Shown in pieces: positions 1 to 8,533 of a DNA stretch of 64,000 bases (position 1 is the stretch's first letter; the number at the start of each line of letters is the position of its first letter). The DNA lies in the NCBI GenBank assembly GCA_013306675.1, contig JABLUY010000006.1, positions 295,434-359,433 of the forward strand, written 5' to 3'. Source of the stretch: Thraustochytrium sp. TN22 (lineage: Eukaryota; Sar; Bigyra; Thraustochytrida; Thraustochytriidae). The position numbers and the translations under genes are program-made. The notes beneath the pieces are model-generated. The model was given only the letters and a program-made list of their open reading frames with translations. It was not told the origin of the DNA and did not search any database.

Positions 1-799
1 CCCTCGCAGCGGAGCCCAGAGAACGCAGTGCAACGCAGTGCAACGCAGCACCAGCCAGCTCGGCTCGGCTCGGCTCGAGCGAGGCTCCACGCAGCGCAGC
101 CCGCGCAGCGCAGCCCCTCCGACCGCGCGCCGCGCCGCCGCCGCGCAGCGGTTGGGAGCGCCGCGGCGGCCTTGTGCACGAGCGCCTCCAGGCAGAAGCA
201 GGCGCGCAGCGCAGTACCTCGCGGCGGCGCGCGGCGCCGCTCGCGGCGGCGGCCGGCGCGCAGGCGGGCGGCGGCGGCCGCGGCGGGCGGGCAGAGGCAG
301 GCCCCCATGTCCCGCTGCGCCGGCTCGGCCCCCCCGCGAGCCGGGCCGCCGAGCGCTGGGACGCGCGGCGCAGGCGCGCATGGCACGGCGGCCGGCGCGG
401 GCTCGCTGCGGCGCCCGACGCTCCATCACAGCTCGCCGCTGCGCGGCGGCGGCGAGGGCAGACCCTCCTGCGCGCGGAGCAGCACCGCGCCGCCGCGGCC
501 GCCGCCGCGGCAGACCCGCAAGCCCGGCAGCGGCGCAGCAGCAGCAGCGCGAGCGCGGCGAGCAGCAGCGGCACGTGCGCCAAAGCCAAGCAGGCGAGCG
601 AGCAGGCATCCAGCAAACCAACTCCGCTCGGGCGGCGGCGCGGCGGCGCAGCAAGCAAGACCCCGCCCACGCGAGCTCCGCGTCAGTGCCAGTATCGAGG
701 TCTGCGCGGCGCGGCGCGGCGCGAGGCCGTCTCCAGGAGCGGGCGCGCGGCGAGCTGCACGGCGCGGCCGACTACTACGCCGACGGGTAGGCCGACGGG

Positions 800-831
<32 letters not shown>

Positions 832-846
832 CGGGAGGCAGGGAGC
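1..846. other. GC-rich 5' region of TPR-like gene, copy 1
   Basis: No supported gene. The frame of the downstream gene stays open from base 28, but its translation is Arg/Ala/Ser-rich and typical of unselected GC-rich DNA. Short purine-rich reiterations of CAACGCAG and CGGCT occur in the first 100 bases. This is probably promoter and 5' UTR. Confidence 0.5.
801..832. repeat. (AGGC)8 microsatellite in 5' UTR
   Basis: Eight perfect AGGC units lie 14 bases before the chosen start codon of the TPR-like gene. The right copy has nine units at the matching place, so the tract is length-variable between copies. Confidence 0.9.
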
Positions 847-1593
847 ATGGAGCGGCGCGGCAGTATGGCTTCGTTCTCGCCGTCGCTGGACGCCGTGCGG
901 CTATACGAGGCGAGCGTGGCGCGCGCGGTCAGGAGGCAGAGCAGGACGCGCCTCGACAGCGGCAGGAGCGGGAGCAGCGCCGACGAGTGCGCCAGCGACG
1001 CCGGGAGCGTGTCCACGTGGACGGCCATGTCCTCGCCCACGTCGTCGGCGGGCTTCGCGACGCCGGTGATTGGCTCGCCCATGTCGGCCGGCTCGGCATC
1101 ACCTACGGCCGCCGAGGCCTGCGTACGCAGCAGTAGTTCGGAGGAGGAGCGCATCGCGCGCAGGCTCGTCACGCAGGGCATGCGCCTGGTGAACGAGGCA
1201 GAATCAGAGGGCGACCCGGAGTTCCTCAACCGCGGCATCGAGCTGTACAACATGGCCGTCGATGAGGCGCGCAAGGCCGGCAACCGTGGCCTCGAGGCAC
1301 GCGCACTCTGCGCGCTGGCAACCGCCTTTGGCCAGTGCCCCGAGCGCTCCAAGGCCGCGCCGCCGCTGCTCGAGATGGCCACGCAGCTGCTGCTGGACGC
1401 TGGCGACCTCGATGAGGCCACCTCCACAGCGCTGCGGCTTATCGACGCGCATCTGCACGATGGCAACCGCCACGATGCGCTGCGCGCCTGCCATCTCTAC
1501 GAGCAACGCATTCCGGACCAGCCGCTTCTCAGCAGCAAGCTCGTTGACCTCGTGCTTGAGATGAGCGAACCGAGCTGTGACTCGCCTTGCTAA
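847..1593 (+). CDS. Hypothetical TPR-like protein, copy 1
   Basis: A 248-residue protein with a Ser-rich, disordered N-terminal 90 residues (including short Ser/Pro/Thr stretches) and an alpha-helical C-terminal half. That half shows repeating helix pairs such as ELYNMAVDEARKAGNRGLEA and LLEMATQLLLDAGDLDEA, resembling tetratricopeptide or SNAP-like helical repeats. I do not recognise a named family and assign no function. The start is the first ATG after the AGGC tract; a second in-frame ATG six codons on (865) is a plausible alternative. The frame is open further upstream, but that part looks non-coding. The gene converges with dynactin p25. An essentially identical copy lies at 6244-6990. 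Confidence 0.65.
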   Translation: MERRGSMASFSPSLDAVRLYEASVARAVRRQSRTRLDSGRSGSSADECASDAGSVSTWTAMSSPTSSAGFATPVIGSPMSAGSASPTAAEACVRSSSSEEERIARRLVTQGMRLVNEAESEGDPEFLNRGIELYNMAVDEARKAGNRGLEARALCALATAFGQCPERSKAAPPLLEMATQLLLDAGDLDEATSTALRLIDAHLHDGNRHDALRACHLYEQRIPDQPLLSSKLVDLVLEMSEPSCDSPC

Positions 1594-2033
1594 GCACACC
1601 ATAGCAAACCAGAGCGAAGCAATGCACCAGCACCCAAGCGAAGCAACGCACCAGCAACGCACCAGCACCCAAGCAACCCCTTTTGCCCATGAACAGTACA
1701 TGACTTAGCCGCTGACGGAGCGCCCGCCAACCCTCCTGCTTCGGCTTTTTTGATTGACCAAACCAAAAAATAGATTTTCACCTCTTCTAGATTTTCACCT
1801 CTTCATCCAACTTGCGCAACGCAGGCCGCATTGCAAACCTTGCGCTCGAGATGAGATGAGCGATTTGAGCATTGAGTCGTCCTAGGTACTTGGCGCGCGC
1901 GACAGACAGCAAGCAAGCAAGCACGCTAGCTAGCTAGCTAGCAAACTGCCAGCGCCTTCGCAAACGAAAAGGGGCAGCCGCCACATCCCAACTTCTTGCT
2001 GGAGCCAAGCCCCTGCCAATACCAAAGACATTT
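1594..2033. other. Spacer between convergent genes, copy 1
   Basis: Shared 3' region of the TPR-like gene and dynactin p25. It holds overlapping CACCAGCAACG/CACCCAAGC reiterations at about 1621-1680, two tandem copies of a TAGATTTTCACCTCTTC-like unit at about 1770-1805, and a (GCTA)n palindromic tract at 1925-1942. It is more AT-rich than the flanking genes. No gene seen. Confidence 0.6.
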
Positions 2034-2764
2034 TCATTTCGATTCCTTCTCATCGCGCGACGCAAAGTATTGCTCGCGCACCAGCGCGGTGATCATGGCA
2101 GGCGCACTCTCAGGCAGCTCCGCGACTCGGCGCCCAGGGCAGCCCTCAAAGACAGAAAAGGGCGGCACCACCGTGTCGGGCGCCAGCACCGTGCCATCTT
2201 TAATCCACACGCAATCCTTAATAACGCATCTCCGCGGCACGACGCAGTTCTTGCCGATGACCACGTTGGCGCCCACCACTGCGGCCTCGACGATGCTGCC
2301 CTCATCGATCAAAACGTTGTCGCCCAAGGTCAGCGAGAAGAAGACCGCCTTGCTGTCGCGCCAAGCGCCGAGCCCTCCGTCAGCCCCTCATCCACCTGCC
2401 ACACGCAACGCAACGCGGACATCACGTACTCCTTGACGACCTTCATGGAGGGCCGCAGCACGCAGTCGCGCTTGATGACGCAGAACTTGCCCATCTTGAC
2501 CTGCATCGCAGCGAGCCCGCAGCGCGAGCGTTAGCCAATCTCCGCGCCAGACAACATCCGCTCGCGCCGCGCACCTACATTGGCGAGGTCGCCGCGAATT
2601 ACCACGCCGTCCGCCACCAGGCTCTTGCCCAGGATGCGGATGTTCTGCGTGCCGTAGAGCGCGGAGCGCCGCGACACGCGGTTGCCCGTGGCCGTCTCGA
2701 AGTAGCCCGCCGCGCCGCCGCCGCTACCGCCGCTGCCGCCGCCGCCGCTGCCCGCGGTCGACAT
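2034..2764 (-). CDS. DCTN5: Dynactin subunit 5 (p25), three exons, copy 1
   Basis: Subunit of the pointed-end complex of dynactin, the activator of cytoplasmic dynein. The model is complement(join(2034..2348,2426..2500,2579..2764)), giving 191 residues against about 182 in animals. Exon 1 has a Gly/Ser-rich N-terminus, then FETATGNRVS and VIRGDLAN. Exon 2 gives VKMGKFCVIKRDCVLRPSMK, and exon 3 begins AVFFSLTLGDNV and carries the left-handed beta-helix hexapeptide repeats (VGANVVIGKNCVVPRRCVI) and the conserved VVPPFSVFEGCPG. Introns of 78 bp (2501-2578, GTAGGT...CAG) and 77 bp (2349-2425, GTGATG...AAG) were placed by phase and by matching the length of the family at both joins. The start ATG is 55 bp from the end of the upstream coiled-coil gene on the same strand. 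The second copy is at 7431-8161. Confidence 0.93.
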
Positions 2765-2819
2765 GGCGGGCGCGCAGGAGAGCAGCAGCAGCAGCGCGCG
2801 CGCCGCCGCCCGCCCGCCG

Positions 2820-3104
2820 CTACCGCCGCGCCGCGCCGCCGCCGGGCGCGAGGCGGCCGAGCAGGTCTGCGGAGGACAGCGGCCGCATCCATGCCGCCGC
2901 CGCCGCCTCCGCAGAGCCCGATCCCGCCGCCGCCGCGCGCGGGGGCCCGGGCCCGGGGGCGGCGGCACCGTCGGCACCGGTCGCGGCTGGCGCGCGGCCG
3001 CCCCCGCGCGCGCCGGAGCGCGCCGGGGCCCGCCGGGACGGCGACGGCGACGGCGACGGCGACAAGGGCACCGCCTTGGCCGTGGAGAAGGAGGACGGCC
3101 AGCG

Positions 3105-3136
<32 letters not shown>

Positions 3137-4568
3137 AGGCGTGCGGCTCGAGGCGGCTCGGGACCTCGGCCGAGCTCGGGGCAGCCCCCGGCAGCCGCAA
3201 GGGCTTGCGCCGCGGCGAGCCGGGCGGCAGCAGGCGCGGGGTCGAGGGCGGCGGCCGCGACGGCGACGGCTGCACGCTCACGGCGTCGAGACCGAAGCCA
3301 GCAGGCTTGAGCAGGCGCGTCGTGGCCGAGGCGCGCGGGGAGCGCTTCTGCAGCAGGAGCGGCTGCATGGGCTCGAGCGCTTGGAGCTGCTGACGCTCAC
3401 GCCGCTGCTGCTGGTGCTGCTGGTTGCTGGCGAGCTGCGCCATGTGACGGTGCATCTCGGGCCCGGAGCGCGCGCGAGGCGTCGAGGACGGCGCGGAGCT
3501 CGCAAAGGCGGCAAAAGCCGCCAGCGTTACAAAGCGCGGCGACGAGACCTGTTGCTGCGCCATCGGAGATGGCAGCCCGCGCGCCGCCGCTCTCGACGCG
3601 CGCACTGCGTCGCCGGGCATGGCCGTCGCTCCTCCAAGCAAGGCCATGCTCAGCGGCGCCACGACTGTGCCCGTCCCAGCCGCTGCTGCCGTCTGAACGC
3701 TCTCCTCGGCATTGGCGTCGGCCGGAGGTGCCAGATGGCGCGGATGCTGCGCGGCCGCAAGCGCCGCGGCGCGCTTGGCTGCCTGCCAACGGTAGCGCCA
3801 GCGCGCGAGCTGGCGCACGGCACGTCGAGTGCGCTTGCGCAGGTCGGCTTTGCGCGCGCGCGTCTCTTCGTCGTCCTGGCGGAGCAGCTCGTCCTCGGGC
3901 AAGAGCGGCGCCGGGTCGCGACCGGCCTTGAGCGCCTGCGCACGCGCCTCGGCGCGCTTGCGCGCCTCAAGCTGCTTGCGCTGCAGCTGCGACCGCAGGT
4001 CGCGCAGGCGGCGGTGCAGCTTGACGTTGCCAAGCTCAAGCGCTTTGATCTGGCGCCGCACGCGCTTGGCACGCTGCGCCGCGTTGTCGCGCCGGTTGAG
4101 CGCCACCTCCTCGCGCAGCGGCGCCACCTGACGCAGCAGGTTGCGCTGCACAGCGAGCTGCCGCCGCAGGAGTGCCTGAGCGCGCTCGCTGTGCTCGCTG
4201 CGCTCCGCCGCTTCCTTCGAGAGCGTTGCGGCCCTCTCCTGCAGGCTCAACACCTCCTCGCCCATGCTTTCCAAGGCCTCGAGCGCCTTGCGCACTTCCT
4301 CCTCGTACGAGAGTTGCACAGACCGCCGTTGCCCGTTCACGCGCGCTCCCAGGCGCGCCACGCGCGCCTCCAGCGCAAGGGTGCGCGCCGCTGCGGCGCG
4401 CGTGCGCCGCTTGAGCCACGCGAGGAGCCGGGAACGGGACAAGCTGGCGGCCGCGTGATTTGATCGAAAATCGAATCGAGCATCTCGAAGGCGTCTCGAA
4501 GGCGACTCCGTGCGGCCGCGCGCTCGGCTCATTCGGGACATGTGTCGGATCACGACGCGATCCGCCAT
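2820..4568 (-). CDS. 5'-truncated, chimeric copy of coiled-coil gene
   Basis: This frame encodes 582 residues. From residue 53 or so onward it matches the C-terminal part of the 1,411-residue coiled-coil protein at 8217-12517: heptad-rich helices (about 55-250), then a low-complexity tail with Ser-Pro runs encoded by GGCGAC hexanucleotides (3035-3062 and 3105-3134). The first ~52 residues come from unrelated DNA beyond the duplication boundary at 4411 and begin at an in-frame ATG at 4568. It differs from the intact copy at four residues clustered where bases 3807-3841 differ. It may be a non-functional leftover of a tandem duplication, an expressed chimera, or an assembly product. Confidence 0.6.
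3035..3134. repeat. GGCGAC hexanucleotide tracts, copy 1
   Basis: Two short runs of (GGCGAC)n, about 3035-3062 and 3105-3134, read on the minus strand as Ser-Pro dipeptides in the tail of the coiled-coil protein. Equivalent runs occur in copy 2 at about 8432-8531. Confidence 0.8.
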
Positions 4569-5352
4569 GTCGCCTCCGGCCTTCTTTTGCCATGCGCGGC
4601 GAGGTCTTGGTCGCCCGCTTCACCGCTGGCTCCGCCTTCGCGCGGCCAGCTGTGCACCTTGTCCACAGCCCGCTCGCCCTCCGTGGCCCTGCGCTGGTCG
4701 AAGAGAAGGAAAGCCCAATAGGGGACGTCAGGAAGTCCGTGCGGGACTTGTCCACGTCCCGTTGGCACCGCCAGTGCGCCGAGTGCGAGATCGAGTGCGG
4801 GGCGCGCGCCATGGTGGTGGCCCGCGCTCGCTGCTTCTTCTTCTTCGGCGGCAGCGCTGCGTTCGCCGGGCGCCTGGCGGCCAGGCCGTCGTCTGCGCTG
4901 AGCGACCAGGCCCTGATTGGCTGCTGGGCGTCAGCTGGCGGTCGTCCTTCCACGACGAACTTACATGAACAACAAGGCGAGGCAAGACAAGCCCTCCCGT
5001 CCGGTGGTTCGGAAACCAAAGCGGGAAGCTTCTGGGCTCGCCACGCCTCGCCACGGCGCGGCGCGCAGAAGCCTCGCGCGCCTCGGGGCGGGCGATCAGG
5101 GACCCAAGTCGCGCCATTAGCGTCCAGCCCAGGTCCTCCGTCCGCGCCAGCACCGAGCCGGAGAAGAGCGCCAAGACAGGGCAGGCAACGCAAGGCAACA
5201 CATGACATGCCAAGGCACGACACGACGAGACAATACATGACAAGGCAGCACGAACCTCGCACGCGACCTCGCCCTGCACGCACTGCAGGCCCTGCAGCGC
5301 TTGTCACATGTCGCGAGACTCGCCTCGCCTCGCCGTTGTCCGCCTGCCCGGG
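4412..5352. other. Unique segment between the two duplicated blocks
   Basis: This 941-bp segment does not occur elsewhere in the window. Its first ~157 bases supply the odd N-terminus of the truncated coiled-coil copy. The rest holds no convincing gene; it ends in a purine-rich run with GACA/CACGAC reiterations (about 5200-5260) just before copy 2. If the duplication is a true tandem one, this is the left end of the repeat unit and should recur immediately left of base 1. Confidence 0.6.
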
Positions 5353-6151
5353 CCCTCGCAGCGGAGCCCAGAGAACGCAGTGCAACGCAGTGCAACGCAG
5401 CACCAGCCAGCTCGGCTCGGCTCGGCTCGAGCGAGGCTCCACGCAGCGCAGCCCGCGCAGCGCAGCCCCTCCGACCGCGCGCCGCGCCGCCGCCGCGCAG
5501 CGGTTGGGAGCGCCGCGGCGGCCTTGTGCACGAGCGCCTCCAGGCAGAAGCAGGCGCGCAGCGCAGTACCTCGCGGCGGCGCGCGGCGCCGCTCGCGGCG
5601 GCGGCCGGCGCGCAGGCGGGCGGCGGCGGCCGCGGCGGGCGGGCAGAGGCAGGCCCCCATGTCCCGCTGCGCCGGCTCGGCCCCCCCGCGAGCCGGGCCG
5701 CGGAGCGCTGGGACGCGCGGCGCAGGCGCGCATGGCACGGCGGCCGGCGCGGGCTCGCTGCGGCGCCCGACGCTCCATCACAGCTCGCCGCTGCGCGGCG
5801 GCGGCGAGGGCAGACCCTCCTGCGCGCGGAGCAGCACCGCGCCGCCGCGGCCGCCGCCGCGGCAGACCCGCAAGCCCGGCAGCGGCGCAGCAGCAGCAGC
5901 GCGAGCGCGGCGAGCAGCAGCGGCACGTGCGCCAAAGCCAAGCAGGCGAGCGAGCAGGCATCCAGCAAACCAACTCCGCTCGGGCGGCGGCGCGGCGGCG
6001 CAGCAAGCAAGACCCCGCCCACGCGAGCTCCGCGTCAGTGCCAGTATCGAGGTCTGCGCGGCGCGGCGCGGCGCGAGGCCGTCTCCAGGAGCGGGCGCGC
6101 GGCGAGCTGCACGGCGCGGCCGACTACTACGCCGACGGGTAGGCCGACGGG

Positions 6152-6152
<1 letters not shown>

Positions 6153-6187
<35 letters not shown>

Positions 6188-6193
6188 CGGGNN

Positions 6194-6228
<35 letters not shown>

Positions 6229-6232
6229 CGGG
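6153..6232. repeat. AGGC tract with gap, copy 2
   Basis: Nine AGGC units plus GGG (6153-6191), then NN, then nine AGGC units plus GGG again (6194-6232). The two halves are the same sequence, so the 41 extra bases look like unmerged overlapping contig ends. Confidence 0.85.
6192..6193. other. Assembly gap (2 N)
   Basis: Two undetermined bases inside the AGGC tract in the 5' UTR of the second TPR-like gene, flanked on both sides by the same 39-base sequence. Confidence 0.99.
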
Positions 6233-6243
6233 AGGCAGGGAGC

Positions 6244-6990
6244 ATGGAGCGGCGCGGCAGTATGGCTTCGTTCTCGCCGTCGCTGGACGCCGTGCGGCTA
6301 TACGAGGCGAGCGTGGCGCGCGCGGTCAGGAGGCAGAGCAGGACGCGCCTCGACAGCGGCAGGAGCGGGAGCAGCGCCGACGAGTGCGCCAGCGACGCCG
6401 GGAGCGTGTCCACGTGGACGGCCATGTCCTCGCCCACGTCGTCGGCGGGCTTCGCGACGCCGGTGATTGGCTCGCCCATGTCGGCCGGCTCGGCATCACC
6501 TACGGCCGCCGAGGCCTGCGTACGCAGCAGTAGTTCGGAGGAGGAGCGCATCGCGCGCAGGCTCGTCACGCAGGGCATGCGCCTGGTGAACGAGGCAGAA
6601 TCAGAGGGCGACCCGGAGTTCCTCAACCGCGGCATCGAGCTGTACAACATGGCCGTCGATGAGGCGCGCAAGGCCGGCAACCGTGGCCTCGAGGCACGCG
6701 CACTCTGCGCGCTGGCAACCGCCTTTGGCCAGTGCCCCGAGCGCTCCAAGGCCGCGCCGCCGCTGCTCGAGATGGCCACGCAGCTGCTGCTGGACGCTGG
6801 CGACCTCGATGAGGCCACCTCCACAGCGCTGCGGCTTATCGACGCGCATCTGCACGATGGCAACCGCCACGATGCGCTGCGCGCCTGCCATCTCTACGAG
6901 CAACGCATTCCGGACCAGCCGCTTCTCAGCAGCAAGCTCGTTGACCTCGTGCTTGAGATGAGCGAACCGAGCTGTGACTCGCCTTGCTAA
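6244..6990 (+). CDS. Hypothetical TPR-like protein, copy 2
   Basis: Same 248-residue protein as at 847-1593: a disordered Ser-rich N-terminus followed by TPR-like helical repeats. I saw no coding difference between the two copies. The start is again the first ATG after the AGGC tract (alternative at 6262). It converges with the second dynactin p25 gene. Function unknown. Confidence 0.65.
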   Translation: MERRGSMASFSPSLDAVRLYEASVARAVRRQSRTRLDSGRSGSSADECASDAGSVSTWTAMSSPTSSAGFATPVIGSPMSAGSASPTAAEACVRSSSSEEERIARRLVTQGMRLVNEAESEGDPEFLNRGIELYNMAVDEARKAGNRGLEARALCALATAFGQCPERSKAAPPLLEMATQLLLDAGDLDEATSTALRLIDAHLHDGNRHDALRACHLYEQRIPDQPLLSSKLVDLVLEMSEPSCDSPC

Positions 6991-7430
6991 GCACACCATA
7001 GCAAACCAGAGCGAAGCAATGCACCAGCACCCAAGCGAAGCAACGCACCAGCAACGCACCAGCACCCAAGCAACCCCTTTTGCCCATGAACAGTACATGA
7101 CTTAGCCGCTGACGGAGCGCCCGCCAACCCTCCTGCTTCGGCTTTTTTGATTGACCAAACCAAAAAATAGATTTTCACCTCTTCTAGATTTTCACCTCTT
7201 CATCCAACTTGCGCAACGCAGGCCGCATTGCAAACCTTGCGCTCGAGATGAGATGAGCGATTTGAGCATTGAGTCGTCCTAGGTACTTGGCGCGCGCGAC
7301 AGACAGCAAGCAAGCAAGCACGCTAGCTAGCTAGCTAGCAAACTGCCAGCGCCTTCGCAAACGAAAAGGGGCAGCCGCCACATCCCAACTTCTTGCTGGA
7401 GCCAAGCCCCTGCCAATACCAAAGACATTT
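6991..7430. other. Spacer between convergent genes, copy 2
   Basis: Copy of 1594-2033, with the same CACCAGCAACG reiterations, tandem TAGATTTTCACCTCTTC unit and (GCTA)n tract at about 7322-7339. No gene seen. Confidence 0.6.
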
Positions 7431-8161
7431 TCATTTCGATTCCTTCTCATCGCGCGACGCAAAGTATTGCTCGCGCACCAGCGCGGTGATCATGGCAGGC
7501 GCACTCTCAGGCAGCTCCGCGACTCGGCGCCCAGGGCAGCCCTCAAAGACAGAAAAGGGCGGCACCACCGTGTCGGGCGCCAGCACCGTGCCATCTTTAA
7601 TCCACACGCAATCCTTAATAACGCATCTCCGCGGCACGACGCAGTTCTTGCCGATGACCACGTTGGCGCCCACCACTGCGGCCTCGACGATGCTGCCCTC
7701 ATCGATCAAAACGTTGTCGCCCAAGGTCAGCGAGAAGAAGACCGCCTTGCTGTCGCGCCAAGCGCCGAGCCCTCCGTCAGCCCCTCATCCACCTGCCACA
7801 CGCAACGCAACGCGGACATCACGTACTCCTTGACGACCTTCATGGAGGGCCGCAGCACGCAGTCGCGCTTGATGACGCAGAACTTGCCCATCTTGACCTG
7901 CATCGCAGCGAGCCCGCAGCGCGAGCGTTAGCCAATCTCCGCGCCAGACAACATCCGCTCGCGCCGCGCACCTACATTGGCGAGGTCGCCGCGAATTACC
8001 ACGCCGTCCGCCACCAGGCTCTTGCCCAGGATGCGGATGTTCTGCGTGCCGTAGAGCGCGGAGCGCCGCGACACGCGGTTGCCCGTGGCCGTCTCGAAGT
8101 AGCCCGCCGCGCCGCCGCCGCTACCGCCGCTGCCGCCGCCGCCGCTGCCCGCGGTCGACAT
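7431..8161 (-). CDS. DCTN5: Dynactin subunit 5 (p25), three exons, copy 2
   Basis: Second copy of the dynactin p25 gene, complement(join(7431..7745,7823..7897,7976..8161)), with the same 77- and 78-bp GT-AG introns and the same predicted 191-residue hexapeptide-repeat protein. It starts 55 bp from the stop of the intact coiled-coil gene upstream on the same strand. Dynactin complexes carry one p25 each, so a real second identical gene would be a dosage change, not a new function. Confidence 0.92.
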
Positions 8162-8216
8162 GGCGGGCGCGCAGGAGAGCAGCAGCAGCAGCGCGCGCGC
8201 CGCCGCCCGCCCGCCG

Positions 8217-8501
8217 CTACCGCCGCGCCGCGCCGCCGCCGGGCGCGAGGCGGCCGAGCAGGTCTGCGGAGGACAGCGGCCGCATCCATGCCGCCGCCGC
8301 CGCCTCCGCAGAGCCCGATCCCGCCGCCGCCGCGCGCGGGGGCCCGGGCCCGGGGGCGGCGGCACCGTCGGCACCGGTCGCGGCTGGCGCGCGGCCGCCC
8401 CCGCGCGCGCCGGAGCGCGCCGGGGCCCGCCGGGACGGCGACGGCGACGGCGACGGCGACAAGGGCACCGCCTTGGCCGTGGAGAAGGAGGACGGCCAGC
8501 G

Positions 8502-8533
<32 letters not shown>

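Larger units (their letters stand above)
1..4411. repeat. Left copy of large direct duplication
   Basis: This stretch matches 5353-9873 almost base for base and carries the same three genes in the same order and orientation. Identity stops abruptly at 4411, where the right copy continues as the coiled-coil gene and this copy turns to unrelated sequence. The left end lies at or beyond the window edge. Differences found by eye are one base at 350, six substitutions between 3807 and 3841, one at 4392, and one AGGC unit fewer near 801-832. I did not compare every base. Confidence 0.95.

Noticed and set aside
28-846. N-terminal extension of the TPR-like frame (and 5308-6243 in copy 2)
   Set aside because: Open only because of GC-rich composition; it spans the AGGC microsatellite, which differs by one unit (4 bp) between copies and would shift the frame.
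2763-4463. Plus-strand frames opposite the coiled-coil gene in both copies (also 8160-9206)
   Set aside because: Arg-rich translations opposite a heptad-patterned protein; no domain and no independent support.
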